From NCBI RefSeq assembly GCF_001428845.1, contig NZ_LMIU01000025.1:125435-189434 (forward strand): DNA of 64,000 nt, in the 5' to 3' direction. This document shows, piece after piece, positions 17,072 through 27,000 of the stretch (positions are counted from its first letter, which is position 1; every line of letters begins with the position of its first letter). This DNA is from Achromobacter sp. Root83 (GTDB lineage Bacteria; Pseudomonadota; Gammaproteobacteria; Burkholderiales; Burkholderiaceae_B). The notes beneath the pieces were generated by a model. It was given only the letters and a program-made list of their open reading frames with translations, was not told the origin of the DNA and did no database searches. The translations under genes and the position numbers were made by a program.

Positions 17072-19021
17072 TTATGCCTCGGCGGGCGCGGGTTGCGCAT
17101 CGCGCACGGCCGGGCGGCTGCCCGCCTGCGCGCGTGCCGCGGGGTGGTGGGCGGCTTCCTGCGCCTGCGTTTCGCCATGCACTTCGGCCAGCCGGGTGAC
17201 GAATTCGTCGACGAAGACGCGCATGTCGGCGCTGACTTCCTTGTTGCGCGAGACCAGGCGGTTGTAGCCAAACAGCGCGGGGATCGCGACGAACAGGCCC
17301 ATGGCCGTGGCCAGCAGGGCGGCGGCCATGCCCGGCGCGATGGCGTTGATGTTCACATCGCCGGCCATGGCCGTGCCCAGGAACACCACCATGATGCCCA
17401 GCACCGTGCCCAGCAGGCCGATGTACGGCCCGCCCGCGATGGCGTTGGACAGCGAGCCCAGCTTCGAGCCCAGCACCTGATTTTCCTTGGTGCGCACGGC
17501 GTCCATGGATGCGCGGATGGCTTCGATGGTGGCCGCCGAGATCGAGCTGGTGTCGGCGCCCTGCGCGCGGCGCGTACGGATTTCATTGATGGCCACGCGG
17601 TACAGGCGCCAGAGCGAGGCATGTTCCAGGCGGCTGGCCAGCGCGGCGTCGTCGGCCAGCAGTTCCAGGCGCTGGCCGACCTTGGCGAAGGACTCGCGGA
17701 AGGTTTCGTTGGCGCGCGCCAGGCGAGCCACGTGGCGGCTCTTCTTGATCATGATGATCCAGGACTGCACCATCATCAGCACCAGCACGCCAATGATGAT
17801 CCAGGCGTCGATCGGCACCGCCTTGAGCAGGAAGCCCATGCCGCCGAAGCCGAAGCCCGATTGCTCTTCGTCGGCGCCGTAGGCGACCAGGCGCGATTCC
17901 GCGCCTTGCGAGGCGGCGTCGGCATAGATCAGCGCGGCGGGACGGGCCACCTTGGACAGGCGCACTTCGTCGATGGCGCCCACGAAAGGCGCGTAGACCG
18001 GCTGCGCCGGAACGGCGGCTTCGGCCGGGCCTGCTGCCTCGGCGCCCGTCGCGGGGGCAGCGGCGCCCGCTGCGGAGGCCGCAGCCGGGACGGACGCGGC
18101 GGCGGGCGCGGGCACGTCGCCGCCCAAGGCTGCGACAGTGTTCAGCGGGGGCAGGCTGACGGCCAGCGACGCGGACGCGCGGCCATTGACGTACAGGTTG
18201 ACCTGGCTGCCGTCGGCCGTCACGGCCAGGTGCTGCCACGCGGCCGGGGTCAGGGGCTGACCGGGCTGGCTGCGCTGGCCGTTGACCTCCACGAAGGGCA
18301 CGCCCTGGCTGATGCCGATCAGCAAGGCGTTGCCGGCGTCGCGGCGCGCATAGACGAGCTGTTCGCCGGCCGGCTGGTCGGCGCGCACCCAGGCGCTGAA
18401 CGTGAAGGCGCCCGCGGCGGGAAGCGCCAGCGAGGGACTGGCGGGCAGCATCAGCGGTGCCGTGCCGGCGAACTGGGCCGCGCGGCCGATCACGCCGTCA
18501 ACAAGGCCGCCCGCCGGGGTCTGGGCGTGGTTGCTGTAGGCGGTGGTGTCGCGCGGCGGCGCCCCGGCCGCGCCGTCGAAGTGGTAGACCAGCGTGTAGT
18601 TGGGATCGAAGGTCAGTTGGCCGTTGGCGGATGCCGGCGCCTTCTGGTTGCCGTAGTACATCCAGATGTCCTGACGCTGGCCGTCGGCCACTTCAGGCAC
18701 GTCCACCCACACCAGGGCCATGCCCAGCAGGGGATCGAAGGCTTCGAGCTGATGGTTCAGCACGGTCTGGTCGTCGGCCGCCACGAAGCGGATGTCGGCG
18801 CCCTTCTCGTTGATGCCGTCGAAGGTGAAGTTGCCTGTGTGCAGGCGCACCAGCAGCGGCGTGCGGCCGGCGGGGCCGCCCAGCGGCATGCCCTGCGCGG
18901 TGCTGTCGACGGTGATTTGCTTGCGGTACTGCCAGTCCGGCTGCCACCAGGCATGGGCGGCGGACGGCAAGACGCCGGCCAGCACGGTCAGTAGGAGCAT
19001 CAATAAGCGTTGCATGGTCAA
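17072..19021 (-). CDS. ExbB/TolQ/MotA proton channel with periplasmic DUF2341 and LamG-like head
   Basis: A 649-aa fusion. Residues 1-24 form a signal peptide. DUF2341 follows at about 45-150 (PLLVRLHTGNFTFDG, DIWMYYGNQ), then a LamG/concanavalin-like domain at about 185-355 (FTFSAWVRADQPAGE, AIDEVRLSK). An Ala-rich insert lies at 303-340. Helices at about 404-424, 525-550 and 565-590 carry the MotA/TolQ/ExbB domain (AGGPYIGLLGTVLGIMVVF, AAALLATAMGLFVAIPAL). Ordinary ExbB is about 240 aa with no such head. The head would sit in the periplasm and may sense or bind a carbohydrate or protein partner. This is inference. Confidence 0.88.
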   Translation of the reverse strand: MTMQRLLMLLLTVLAGVLPSAAHAWWQPDWQYRKQITVDSTAQGMPLGGPAGRTPLLVRLHTGNFTFDGINEKGADIRFVAADDQTVLNHQLEAFDPLLGMALVWVDVPEVADGQRQDIWMYYGNQKAPASANGQLTFDPNYTLVYHFDGAAGAPPRDTTAYSNHAQTPAGGLVDGVIGRAAQFAGTAPLMLPASPSLALPAAGAFTFSAWVRADQPAGEQLVYARRDAGNALLIGISQGVPFVEVNGQRSQPGQPLTPAAWQHLAVTADGSQVNLYVNGRASASLAVSLPPLNTVAALGGDVPAPAAASVPAAASAAGAAAPATGAEAAGPAEAAVPAQPVYAPFVGAIDEVRLSKVARPAALIYADAASQGAESRLVAYGADEEQSGFGFGGMGFLLKAVPIDAWIIIGVLVLMMVQSWIIMIKKSRHVARLARANETFRESFAKVGQRLELLADDAALASRLEHASLWRLYRVAINEIRTRRAQGADTSSISAATIEAIRASMDAVRTKENQVLGSKLGSLSNAIAGGPYIGLLGTVLGIMVVFLGTAMAGDVNINAIAPGMAAALLATAMGLFVAIPALFGYNRLVSRNKEVSADMRVFVDEFVTRLAEVHGETQAQEAAHHPAARAQAGSRPAVRDAQPAPAEA

Positions 19022-19052
19022 GACTCCGGGGTAAATACGGTTTCGCGTGCGC

Positions 19053-20714
19053 TCAGAAGCTGGCGCGGACGCTGAAGTTCAGGCGGGGATCGTGTTTGCG
19101 GGTGTTGGGGCCGTCCTTGAGCGGATAGCCCCAGTCGAATGAACCGGACAGCCAGTCCAGCACTTGCAGGCGGGTGCCCAGGCCGACGCTGGCCAGCGAG
19201 TAGCTCGCGTCCTGTTCGGGCAGCGGATCGCGCAGGCGCAGCGTGGCGGCGTCGGCAAAGGCGTAGAAGCGCCATTCGTTGACGTTGCTGCCCAGCCAGC
19301 GCGCGAGCGACGGCGTGCGCCATTCGACCGAACCCAGGAGGCCGTCGTCGCCGGTGCGTTCGGCGGCCAGGTAGCCGCGCACGCTGGTGGCGCCGCCGGC
19401 CGAGAACTGTTCGTTGGACACCAGCGCGCCCGAGGCAAGCTGGAACGAGCCGCGCAGGCCCAGCTGCCAGTCGCCGAACGCGTTCTGCGTGTGGCTGCCG
19501 TCACCGCGCAGCAACGCGAAACTGGGGCTGGCCATGTAGCGCTTGTTGTCGAAGTCCTGCCAATCGCTGCCCTGGTTGAAGAAGGAGCCGCTGGCGCCGA
19601 CGATCGACAGGCCCAGACTGCTTTGCGAGGACTCGGAATAGCGGTAGCCGTTGTAGCCCAGCGTGAACGGCAGGTACTTGATGGGGATCTGGTCTTCGTT
19701 GCCGCCGAAGCGGGTGGCTTCGTCGAACTTCTTGTAGTCCAGGCCGACCGACAGCGAGTTGCTCCAGTCGCCTTGCGGCTCCATCGAGTAGGTGGCGGAC
19801 ACGCCAAACGAATGGCCCTTGCCCAGCACGTTGGTGCCGCCGATGGTGGCCACGTTGCTGTCGCTCTGATAGCCCGAGAACTGCAGGCTCCAGCGGCCGG
19901 ACAGCGGCAGGGAATACGACCCGGACCAGACCTTGGCGTTGTCGGTTTCCTGCGGCGCCGTGAAGAAGGTCAGGCTGACCGAATGGCCAAGCTGCCACAG
20001 GTTGTCGTAGCCCAGCGACGCGGTACTGCGCAGGCGCGTGGTGTCGGCGCTGTAGTCGTTGTTCAGGCCCAGGCTGGCGTTCCAGGGGCTCTTGTCCTCG
20101 ACCTTCAGGTCCACGTCCATGGTGCCGGGCATGCGGCCTTCCTTGACCAGCGGCACCACCTGGCGGCTGGCGCCCTTGTTCAGGCCGGTCAGCTCGGCCT
20201 GCGCCTGATTGAAGTTGGGCACCTCGCCTTCCTTCAGGGCCGGCACTTCGTCGCGGATCGCCAGCGGCGAATAGTGCTTGGCGCCCACGACGCGCACACG
20301 GCCGACCTTGGTCTCAGACACCTGCAGGAACACGATGCCGTCGGCCACCTGCTGCTCGGGCAGGTCCACGTACACGGACTGATAGCCGCGTTCCTGGTAG
20401 ATGGCCTGCAAGGCCTCGCGCGCCGACTCGATGTCGGCCAGGGTGCGTTCCGGTCCCAGGTACGGGTAGACGGCGCGCTCGATGTCGCGCGCTTCCAGCA
20501 CGGTGTTGCCGCGCACGATGTACTCATTGATGTTGACGCGGCGGGCGTCGGCCGGGGCCGCTTCCGCGGCCGCCGGGCTGGCCGCCGGAGCGCCGGCCGC
20601 CGGAGCGCCTTCCTGAGCCCAGGCGGTGTTGATGGCGACGGCCAGGACAATCGCTTCCGGCGCGCGGCGCAATATGGCGCGCAACGCGCTACCCCTACTT
20701 TCGAAATCATGCAT
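19053..20714 (-). CDS. TpsB two-partner secretion transporter (FhaC/ShlB/HecB family)
   Basis: Outer-membrane POTRA-barrel that exports the large TpsA protein encoded upstream. The ATG at 20714 opens a signal peptide ending NTAWAQ. POTRA-type domains follow (EYIVRGNTVLEARDIERAV, DGIVFLQVSETKVGRVRVVG), then a ShlB barrel with the secretion motif TSVRGYLAAERTG and final residue Phe. The frame is open upstream to a TTG at 20810 but that part does not look like a signal sequence. It has its own untranslated leader, because the upstream tpsA gene ends in a strong terminator. It is 31 bp from the ExbB-like gene. Confidence 0.92.
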   Translation of the reverse strand: MHDFESRGSALRAILRRAPEAIVLAVAINTAWAQEGAPAAGAPAASPAAAEAAPADARRVNINEYIVRGNTVLEARDIERAVYPYLGPERTLADIESAREALQAIYQERGYQSVYVDLPEQQVADGIVFLQVSETKVGRVRVVGAKHYSPLAIRDEVPALKEGEVPNFNQAQAELTGLNKGASRQVVPLVKEGRMPGTMDVDLKVEDKSPWNASLGLNNDYSADTTRLRSTASLGYDNLWQLGHSVSLTFFTAPQETDNAKVWSGSYSLPLSGRWSLQFSGYQSDSNVATIGGTNVLGKGHSFGVSATYSMEPQGDWSNSLSVGLDYKKFDEATRFGGNEDQIPIKYLPFTLGYNGYRYSESSQSSLGLSIVGASGSFFNQGSDWQDFDNKRYMASPSFALLRGDGSHTQNAFGDWQLGLRGSFQLASGALVSNEQFSAGGATSVRGYLAAERTGDDGLLGSVEWRTPSLARWLGSNVNEWRFYAFADAATLRLRDPLPEQDASYSLASVGLGTRLQVLDWLSGSFDWGYPLKDGPNTRKHDPRLNFSVRASF

Positions 20715-20960
20715 AGCGATGCACTCAGTTCCTTGTGTGAAAACCGGTCTGGCACCGGCCGCTACCGTGCAGTTCGCTTGCGACAATTTCGTTACGGCTT
20801 TTCCCCGCAACCCCGCGACTACAGCTTCTGCTTGTTACTAGACGTACTGGGAAGGCGAAGACCGCGCGTTGTAAGAAAAACTTCATGAAAAAGAATCGCG
20901 GCGCGACCCAGCGGGGATTCTGGCCGGGCGACATGACGGCCGTACCGCAGCGGCCGCGCA

Positions 20961-20991
20961 ATAAAAAAAGGCCGGCGAATCCGCCGGCCTT
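20961..20991 (-). terminator. Intrinsic terminator of the tpsA gene
   Basis: In the minus direction a perfect 10-bp stem (arms 20968-20977 and 20982-20991, loop of 4) is followed by a run of seven T, beginning about 50 bp after the tpsA stop. It should end most tpsA transcripts before tpsB. Confidence 0.9.
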
Positions 20992-21038
20992 GCACATGAC
21001 ATGGGTGTGACTGCCGGCGGGACCGCCCGGCGGCCCCG

Positions 21039-24000
21039 CTACATCGCCAGCTTGCGCTGTTCCTCCACGCTGAGCTTCGCGGTTTCGCTCGCATCGAGCG
21101 CACCCGCGCCCAGCACCTGCACAGCGCTGGCGGCGTCGTACCTCGGAATGGCGGCGGCCGCGCCTGTCTGCGGCGCCGGGGCGGCTCCGGCCACGGGTTC
21201 CTCGCCATACCCCAGGATCTGCACATTGATCACCGAAGGCTGGTTCTGGCGCGCCGCGTTCTGCGCCCGCTGCGCCGAGTCCTGCGCCGCATTGACCGCG
21301 GAGGTCGCGGCGGCGCTGGCCGACGAGAGCGCCCCGGTATTCACCGACGCCGTCACCGGCACGCCGGTGCTTTCGCCCTGGACCTGGATGTTGGCCGCGT
21401 TCGCCACATGCAGGGCGCTGATGTTCACGCTGCCCGACACGCGGATGCCGGCCTCGCCCGCATCGATGGTGCCCAGCGGGGCGTACAGGTCGACGTCGCC
21501 GGCCGGCACTTCCGGCAGCGGCGCCAGCGTGGCGATGCCCGCGCCAGTGCTGGGCGCGTTGGGCGACAGCGTCACGTTGCCGAACGCGTCGTAGACGCGC
21601 TTGGGCGGGGTGTAGAGCACGGTGGTCTTCGATCCCCGGCCCGCGTTGATGTCGCCTTGCGACGACCAGGCGATGATGTCGCCGCCGAAGGTCGTCATCA
21701 CCCGGCTCTGGCCCAGCAGGATATTGCCCAGCGCATAGAGCTGGATGCTGCCCTCGCCCTGCGTGATGATGCCGGCGCTGGCTGGCGGCGCCACGCCTTC
21801 CACGCCGAAGACCTGCTGGCCGCCCGGCGTCATCATCTGGATGTCGCCGCCGAAGATGCTGCGCACGCCCGCCCCGCCATACAGGGTGATGTCGCCCTGG
21901 TAGGCGCCAGGCGCCGTATCCGGGAACAGGGCGGCGATGGCCTGCCGGGCGCGCAGGTAGCTGCCGTTGCGCGGACTGGCCTTGTCGTTGTATTCGCGGC
22001 CGCCCGACCGCAGCTCGGCGAAGTACACCTCGCGGGCGAAGATGCGCTGCTGCTCGGCGGGCAAGGCCGCGAAGTAGGCCCGCGCATCGTCCGTGCTGCC
22101 GGCAAAGCCGTAGCGCTGCGTCAGCCACAGCAGCAGTTCGGCCTCGTAGGTCTTGAAGGCCAGGCCCTGGTCCACCAGCGGACGGCCGGGATCGGCCGCC
22201 TTGGACGGATCCAGGTAGTGCGCCAGGAAGCCCGCGTAGTCCGGCCCCTTGGCGCCCACGCCCGCCTGCACGGCGATGGATGCGCCGGCGCGATGGTCGC
22301 CGGGCATGACCGCGCCCAGGCTCGACACCGATGCGCGATCGGCCATCAGCACATTACGGCCTGCCGAGATCTCCAGCGTGCCGGGCCCGGCGACCTGGAA
22401 CGAGCTGTACAGGATGTCGCGGCCCGCCGACACCCGCGACACGTCGCGCGCATCGCGGTGCAGGAACAGATTGCCAGTGGAGGTCGCTGAGGCGCCGCTA
22501 CCGCCGAAGTTGTATCCGTTGGTGCTGGGAACCTCCGTGACCGTACCGATGTCGGTGCCCGAGGCCACGATGTCGCGTCCCGCCATCATCCAGACCGGCC
22601 CCGCGCCCTCGTACCAGGTCTGCCCCAGGTTCACCCCCTTCAAGACGGAAATCGTCTCGCCGCTGCGCAGTCCCACGATATCGCCGTCGCGGGCGTAGAA
22701 GCGCGTCACGCCGCCCGTGCCGCCCGCGCTTGCCGTGGGGGTGTCGAAGTAGAACAGCGGAAAGTAGGTGTTGCGGCTGCCGGAAAAACCGTTGACGCCC
22801 TGGTTGCTCAGGGACGGAACCTGCATGGCTTCCGAGCTGTACCCCGCAAAGGCCGGCGACAGCACCGTGGCCACGCTGGCGGGGTTTGCCCCCGACCGGT
22901 TGATGGCATAGCCGCCCGCGTAGATCGAGTCGCCCGCCAGGATTTCAAGCTGCCCGCGCGCGCCGGGCGCCAGCATCAGCGCGTACGGCAAGCCATTCGT
23001 CTCGCTGTTCAGGTAGCCCGCCGACAAGCCGGCGTAAATGCTGCCGTCGTAAGCCGTTGCCCGCAGGATCGAAGGGTAGAGATAGCGCGCGTCCGACGCC
23101 GACGTATTGCGCCCCGTCTGCAGCGCCAGGCCCTGCGCGCTGTGCGAGGTCTGGCGGCTGGGCGTCAGGTTGCCCCCGGCGCTGGACAATTCAATAGCCG
23201 TGTTCTCCGTCCACATCGAGAACCAGCTATAGCCGCCGCCATTTTGCAGCGTGCCGTCGCGCAGCCGGAATGGCGTGCTGTTCGGCAACGCGACGCGGCC
23301 CGGATCGCTGGCCCCGCCCACGACCAGGTCGCCGCGCGTATCCAGGCGGATGACCGCATCGCCCGGTATCAGCGCGAGGCCGCCCGTGGCGCTGGCCAGC
23401 GTGGACACGTAGGGGTCGTAGCCGCGGCTGTCCTTGGCGTCCTGCTGGTTGGCCAGGTTGCCGTATTGCAGGTCCAGCCCGCCGACCGCGCCGCCCGCCA
23501 ATTGGACATGGCCGCGCAGATTGATCAGCGCGCCTTGCAGGTCGATGGCGGGATCGCCGTAGTAAGGCGTCGTCCCCCCGGTGAACGACACGCGGCCGCG
23601 CGCGCTCTGCGTGGGGTTCAGCCCCCCGCCGATGCGGATGTCGATATCGCCGCCGCCCGTCAGCGTCATGCCGCCGTCGGCCGCCACGCGGCCGGTGCTG
23701 CCCACCGCCACGACCAGGCCCTGGCCGCGCGGATTGCTGGCGGTACCGCGCGACTCGATGTTGCCGGCGTCGCCGTCCACGCGCACGCTCACATTGCCGC
23801 CGCCCAACGCGCCGAATCCCGTGAAGCCCACCAGCAAGGGCGTGTTGTCCTTGAAGGCAGAGGGTGCGCGCGCGTAGCTGCCGAAGTTGATCCACCATGC
23901 GGTATCGGTGTCGCCGCCATTGGCGGTGCCCGTCCCCTGGCGCCACAGCCAGTTGCCGATTCCCACGCTGGGGTCGATTACCCGTCCGTCATAGGCGCCG

Positions 24001-27000
24001 GCCACGGTCCTGCCCCACACGTCGCCGCGCAGCGCGCCGCCCGTGTACAGGCTCAGGTTGCCGCCCGCTTCCGGATACCACGCCTGGTAGCCGGCGCCGG
24101 CCGTCACGAACGGTTCGTACGTCGTTGCGTGGTCATCGCCCAGCACCGTGGCGCCGAAGCGGCCGCGCGCCAGCTGATAGCCGGGCGCAACATTGGCGGC
24201 CTGCGTGCCGGCCGTGTAGACGCCATAGGCGGACATCAGGCTGATATCCCCGCCCGCCGCCAGTTCCAGATCGCCCGTGCCAGTGCGCAGCACGCTGAAA
24301 TTCTGCGAGTGCGCCAGGACGGAGGTCGTCTGCTTGTTCGCCACGCACTGGTCCGGGATGTCGGTGCAGACGCTGAGGTCCGCATCCGACACGGGCGTGC
24401 CCTCGGGGTACCCCCACCAATTGTCCTTGGCCCACAACCAGGGCGGCGGCGGCAGGCACAATCCCGGCACGGCATCGCACAGCCAGAGCAGATCGTCCGG
24501 CACCGGCTTGCCCGGCTCAAAGCCGGACTGTTCCCCTTCGGGACCCCACACCAGGGACGCGCCCTTCTGCAGGCTGGCGCTGTAGTGGGAGTCGGCCAGC
24601 GTCAGCTTGCCCGCGGCCGGTCCCGGCAGGACGCGGCGCGGATCGGCGGCGTCCAGGTCGGCGCCCGCCACCAGTTGCACCGACCACGACTGGCTGCCGG
24701 CGGGCAGCATCTGGGCCAGCGCCCAGTTGCGCCGCTGGTCCGCCGCGGTGCCGGGGCGCAGTTCCACATAGTCCGTGCCGGCGGGGAACACCAGCTTGGC
24801 CTCCGACGGAATCAGCGCGCCCTGCTTGAGCGTGATGGTGCCCGCCATCAGCAGCACGTTGGGCTCGTAGGCCTGCGTGGTGTGCAGATTGGGCAGGGCC
24901 AGGTTCGCCGGCCACGTGAATGCCTTCATCGCCGTGCCGCTGGTCAGCAAGGTGCCGGCGCCCAGGCGCGTATTGACGGGCAGATCCACCGCCTGCTTGA
25001 GGATGCTACCGGCGGCATACAGCAGTTGGCCGGACGCATCGCGCACGTCACCGGACAGCACCGTGCCGGCGGCCAGCGACAGCACCTGGTTCAGCGCGGC
25101 CTCGACCGGCAGGCGGGTGCCCGCCGCCAGCGTCGTCGCCTGCAGGGGCAAGGGATAGTTCAAGGTCTTGCCGCCCGGAAATTCCGTGCCCTCGGCCAGT
25201 TCTACACCGCCACGCGGCAGCACCACGTCGCCGCCGAAGGGCTGCGCCCCCGGCGTCAGGACCCAGCCGCTCTCGTCGTCCGGCGTCGCGGCCGGCGGCG
25301 CGAAGCCGTCGTTGATGCTGCCATAGACATCCAGGTTGCCCTTGGCGCGCATCGTCAGCGCGCCGACCTCGCCGGAACCGTACGCCCCCGTTACCGGAAA
25401 GCGGGGATTCAGGCTGGCATAGCGGTGGCCCGACAGGTCCAGGTCGCCCTGCACCACCAGGTCGCCATCGGCGGAATTGCTGACGATTTCCACGCCCGGA
25501 CGCAGATGAAACACATCGCGATAGGCCGCATTGTTCAGGCCCGCCAGCTTGCCGCTCAGCAGGTTGCCGTTGGCCAGCGCATTGCCGATAAACAGCACGC
25601 TGTTGGCATGCTTGGCATCCAGGTAGGCCTGGTCGATGATCTGATAGTCGCGGCCGCTGGCCCGGTCCGCCGGGTCGCCCGGCCGGGCATCGTCATAGCG
25701 CTGCATCGCGACCAGCGCAATGGACTTGGCGCCGTCGATGACGAGCGGTCCGCGCGCCTCGATGGCGATGTCGCCATAGGTGGCCGCGGAACCCGGGACG
25801 GCGCCGCCATTGATCCCCGCATTGCCCGCCGCGTCGATGCGCGGCGCCAGCAAATCCAGCGTGCCACGCGAAGCGCCGTCGTGCTGCCCCGCCGCCGCGC
25901 CCGGCACGGCGGACGTGCCGTGGCGCAGGTCGATGCGCGCGCCGCCGGCCAGCGTCAGCACGCCACGGCCGGAATTCAGTTCGACCACGGCGCGGTTGGG
26001 CGCGTCGATGATCTTGCCGTAGCTGTCCACGCGCAGCACCGTGCCGTGTGCGTCCAGCACCGACGTCGCCGCCAGTGTCAGGCCGTCGCGCGCGGCCAGG
26101 CGGATGCGGCCCACGCGTTCGCCGCTGGCGTCCACCAGGCCGGCCACGGTCAGGCTGCCGCCGTCGATCGACAGGTTGATGTCGTTGGCGCGCAGCGCGT
26201 TGCCGATGGTCAGGCTGCCCTGCTTGATCTGGAAGCTGCGCGCGCCCAGCACGCCGCCGTCGTTCAGCCGCTGATTGAACGCGTCGAAATCCGCGTTCAG
26301 CGCGCCGGCGGCGCCCAGGTGCTGGGCGCGGACGTCGACGCTGCCCGCGCGGTACGGAACCAGGGTGCCGCCCGCGTCGTAGCGGCCGGTGGCAGTGCCG
26401 GCGATGCGGCCCTGCAGATCCACCGTGCCCGCCGCCACGGCCAGGGCGTCGGCCCGCAGTTGGCCGGCATTGTTTTCCTGCGCGGAAATGTCGATAAGCG
26501 ATCCGGCTTCCTGGCGGATATTGCCCAGGCTGCTTTCCAGGATCACATCGCCGCCCCAGCTATAGCGCGTCACATCGTTGAATGCGACGGCGCGGCCCGC
26601 CACGTCGACATGCGAGGCGCCCGTCAGCATCACGCCGTCTCGGCCGGCCAGCGTCAGCTTGCCGCTGGGCAGCACGATCCTGCCGTCGACCAGCACGTTC
26701 GACGCGGTCAGCGTCAGCTCCGCACCCAGGTCCTGCACGGCCGCCGCCGCGGGCGCGCCCGCCGGCGCGGATACGCGCAGTCCGCCGCCCGCCGTGATCC
26801 GGTTGACGGAACCCGCCTCTCCAGTCAAGAGGGGCGTGTTCAGCGTCAAATTGCCGCCGCTGTAGGTGTAGCCGCTGCCACTGACATAGGCGCCCTGCGA
26901 CTGGTACACGGTCAGGCTGCCCCGATGATTCGAGGTAATGCGTTCGGTGGCGTTCAAATTCACATTGGCGAAGCCCAGCGCCAGGCGGGCGTTGTCCTCC

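Noticed and set aside
14166..18994. Long plus-strand frames opposite porin, tonB, exbD and the ExbB-like gene
   Set aside because: The minus-strand genes show signal peptides and conserved domains; the plus frames show only composition bias.
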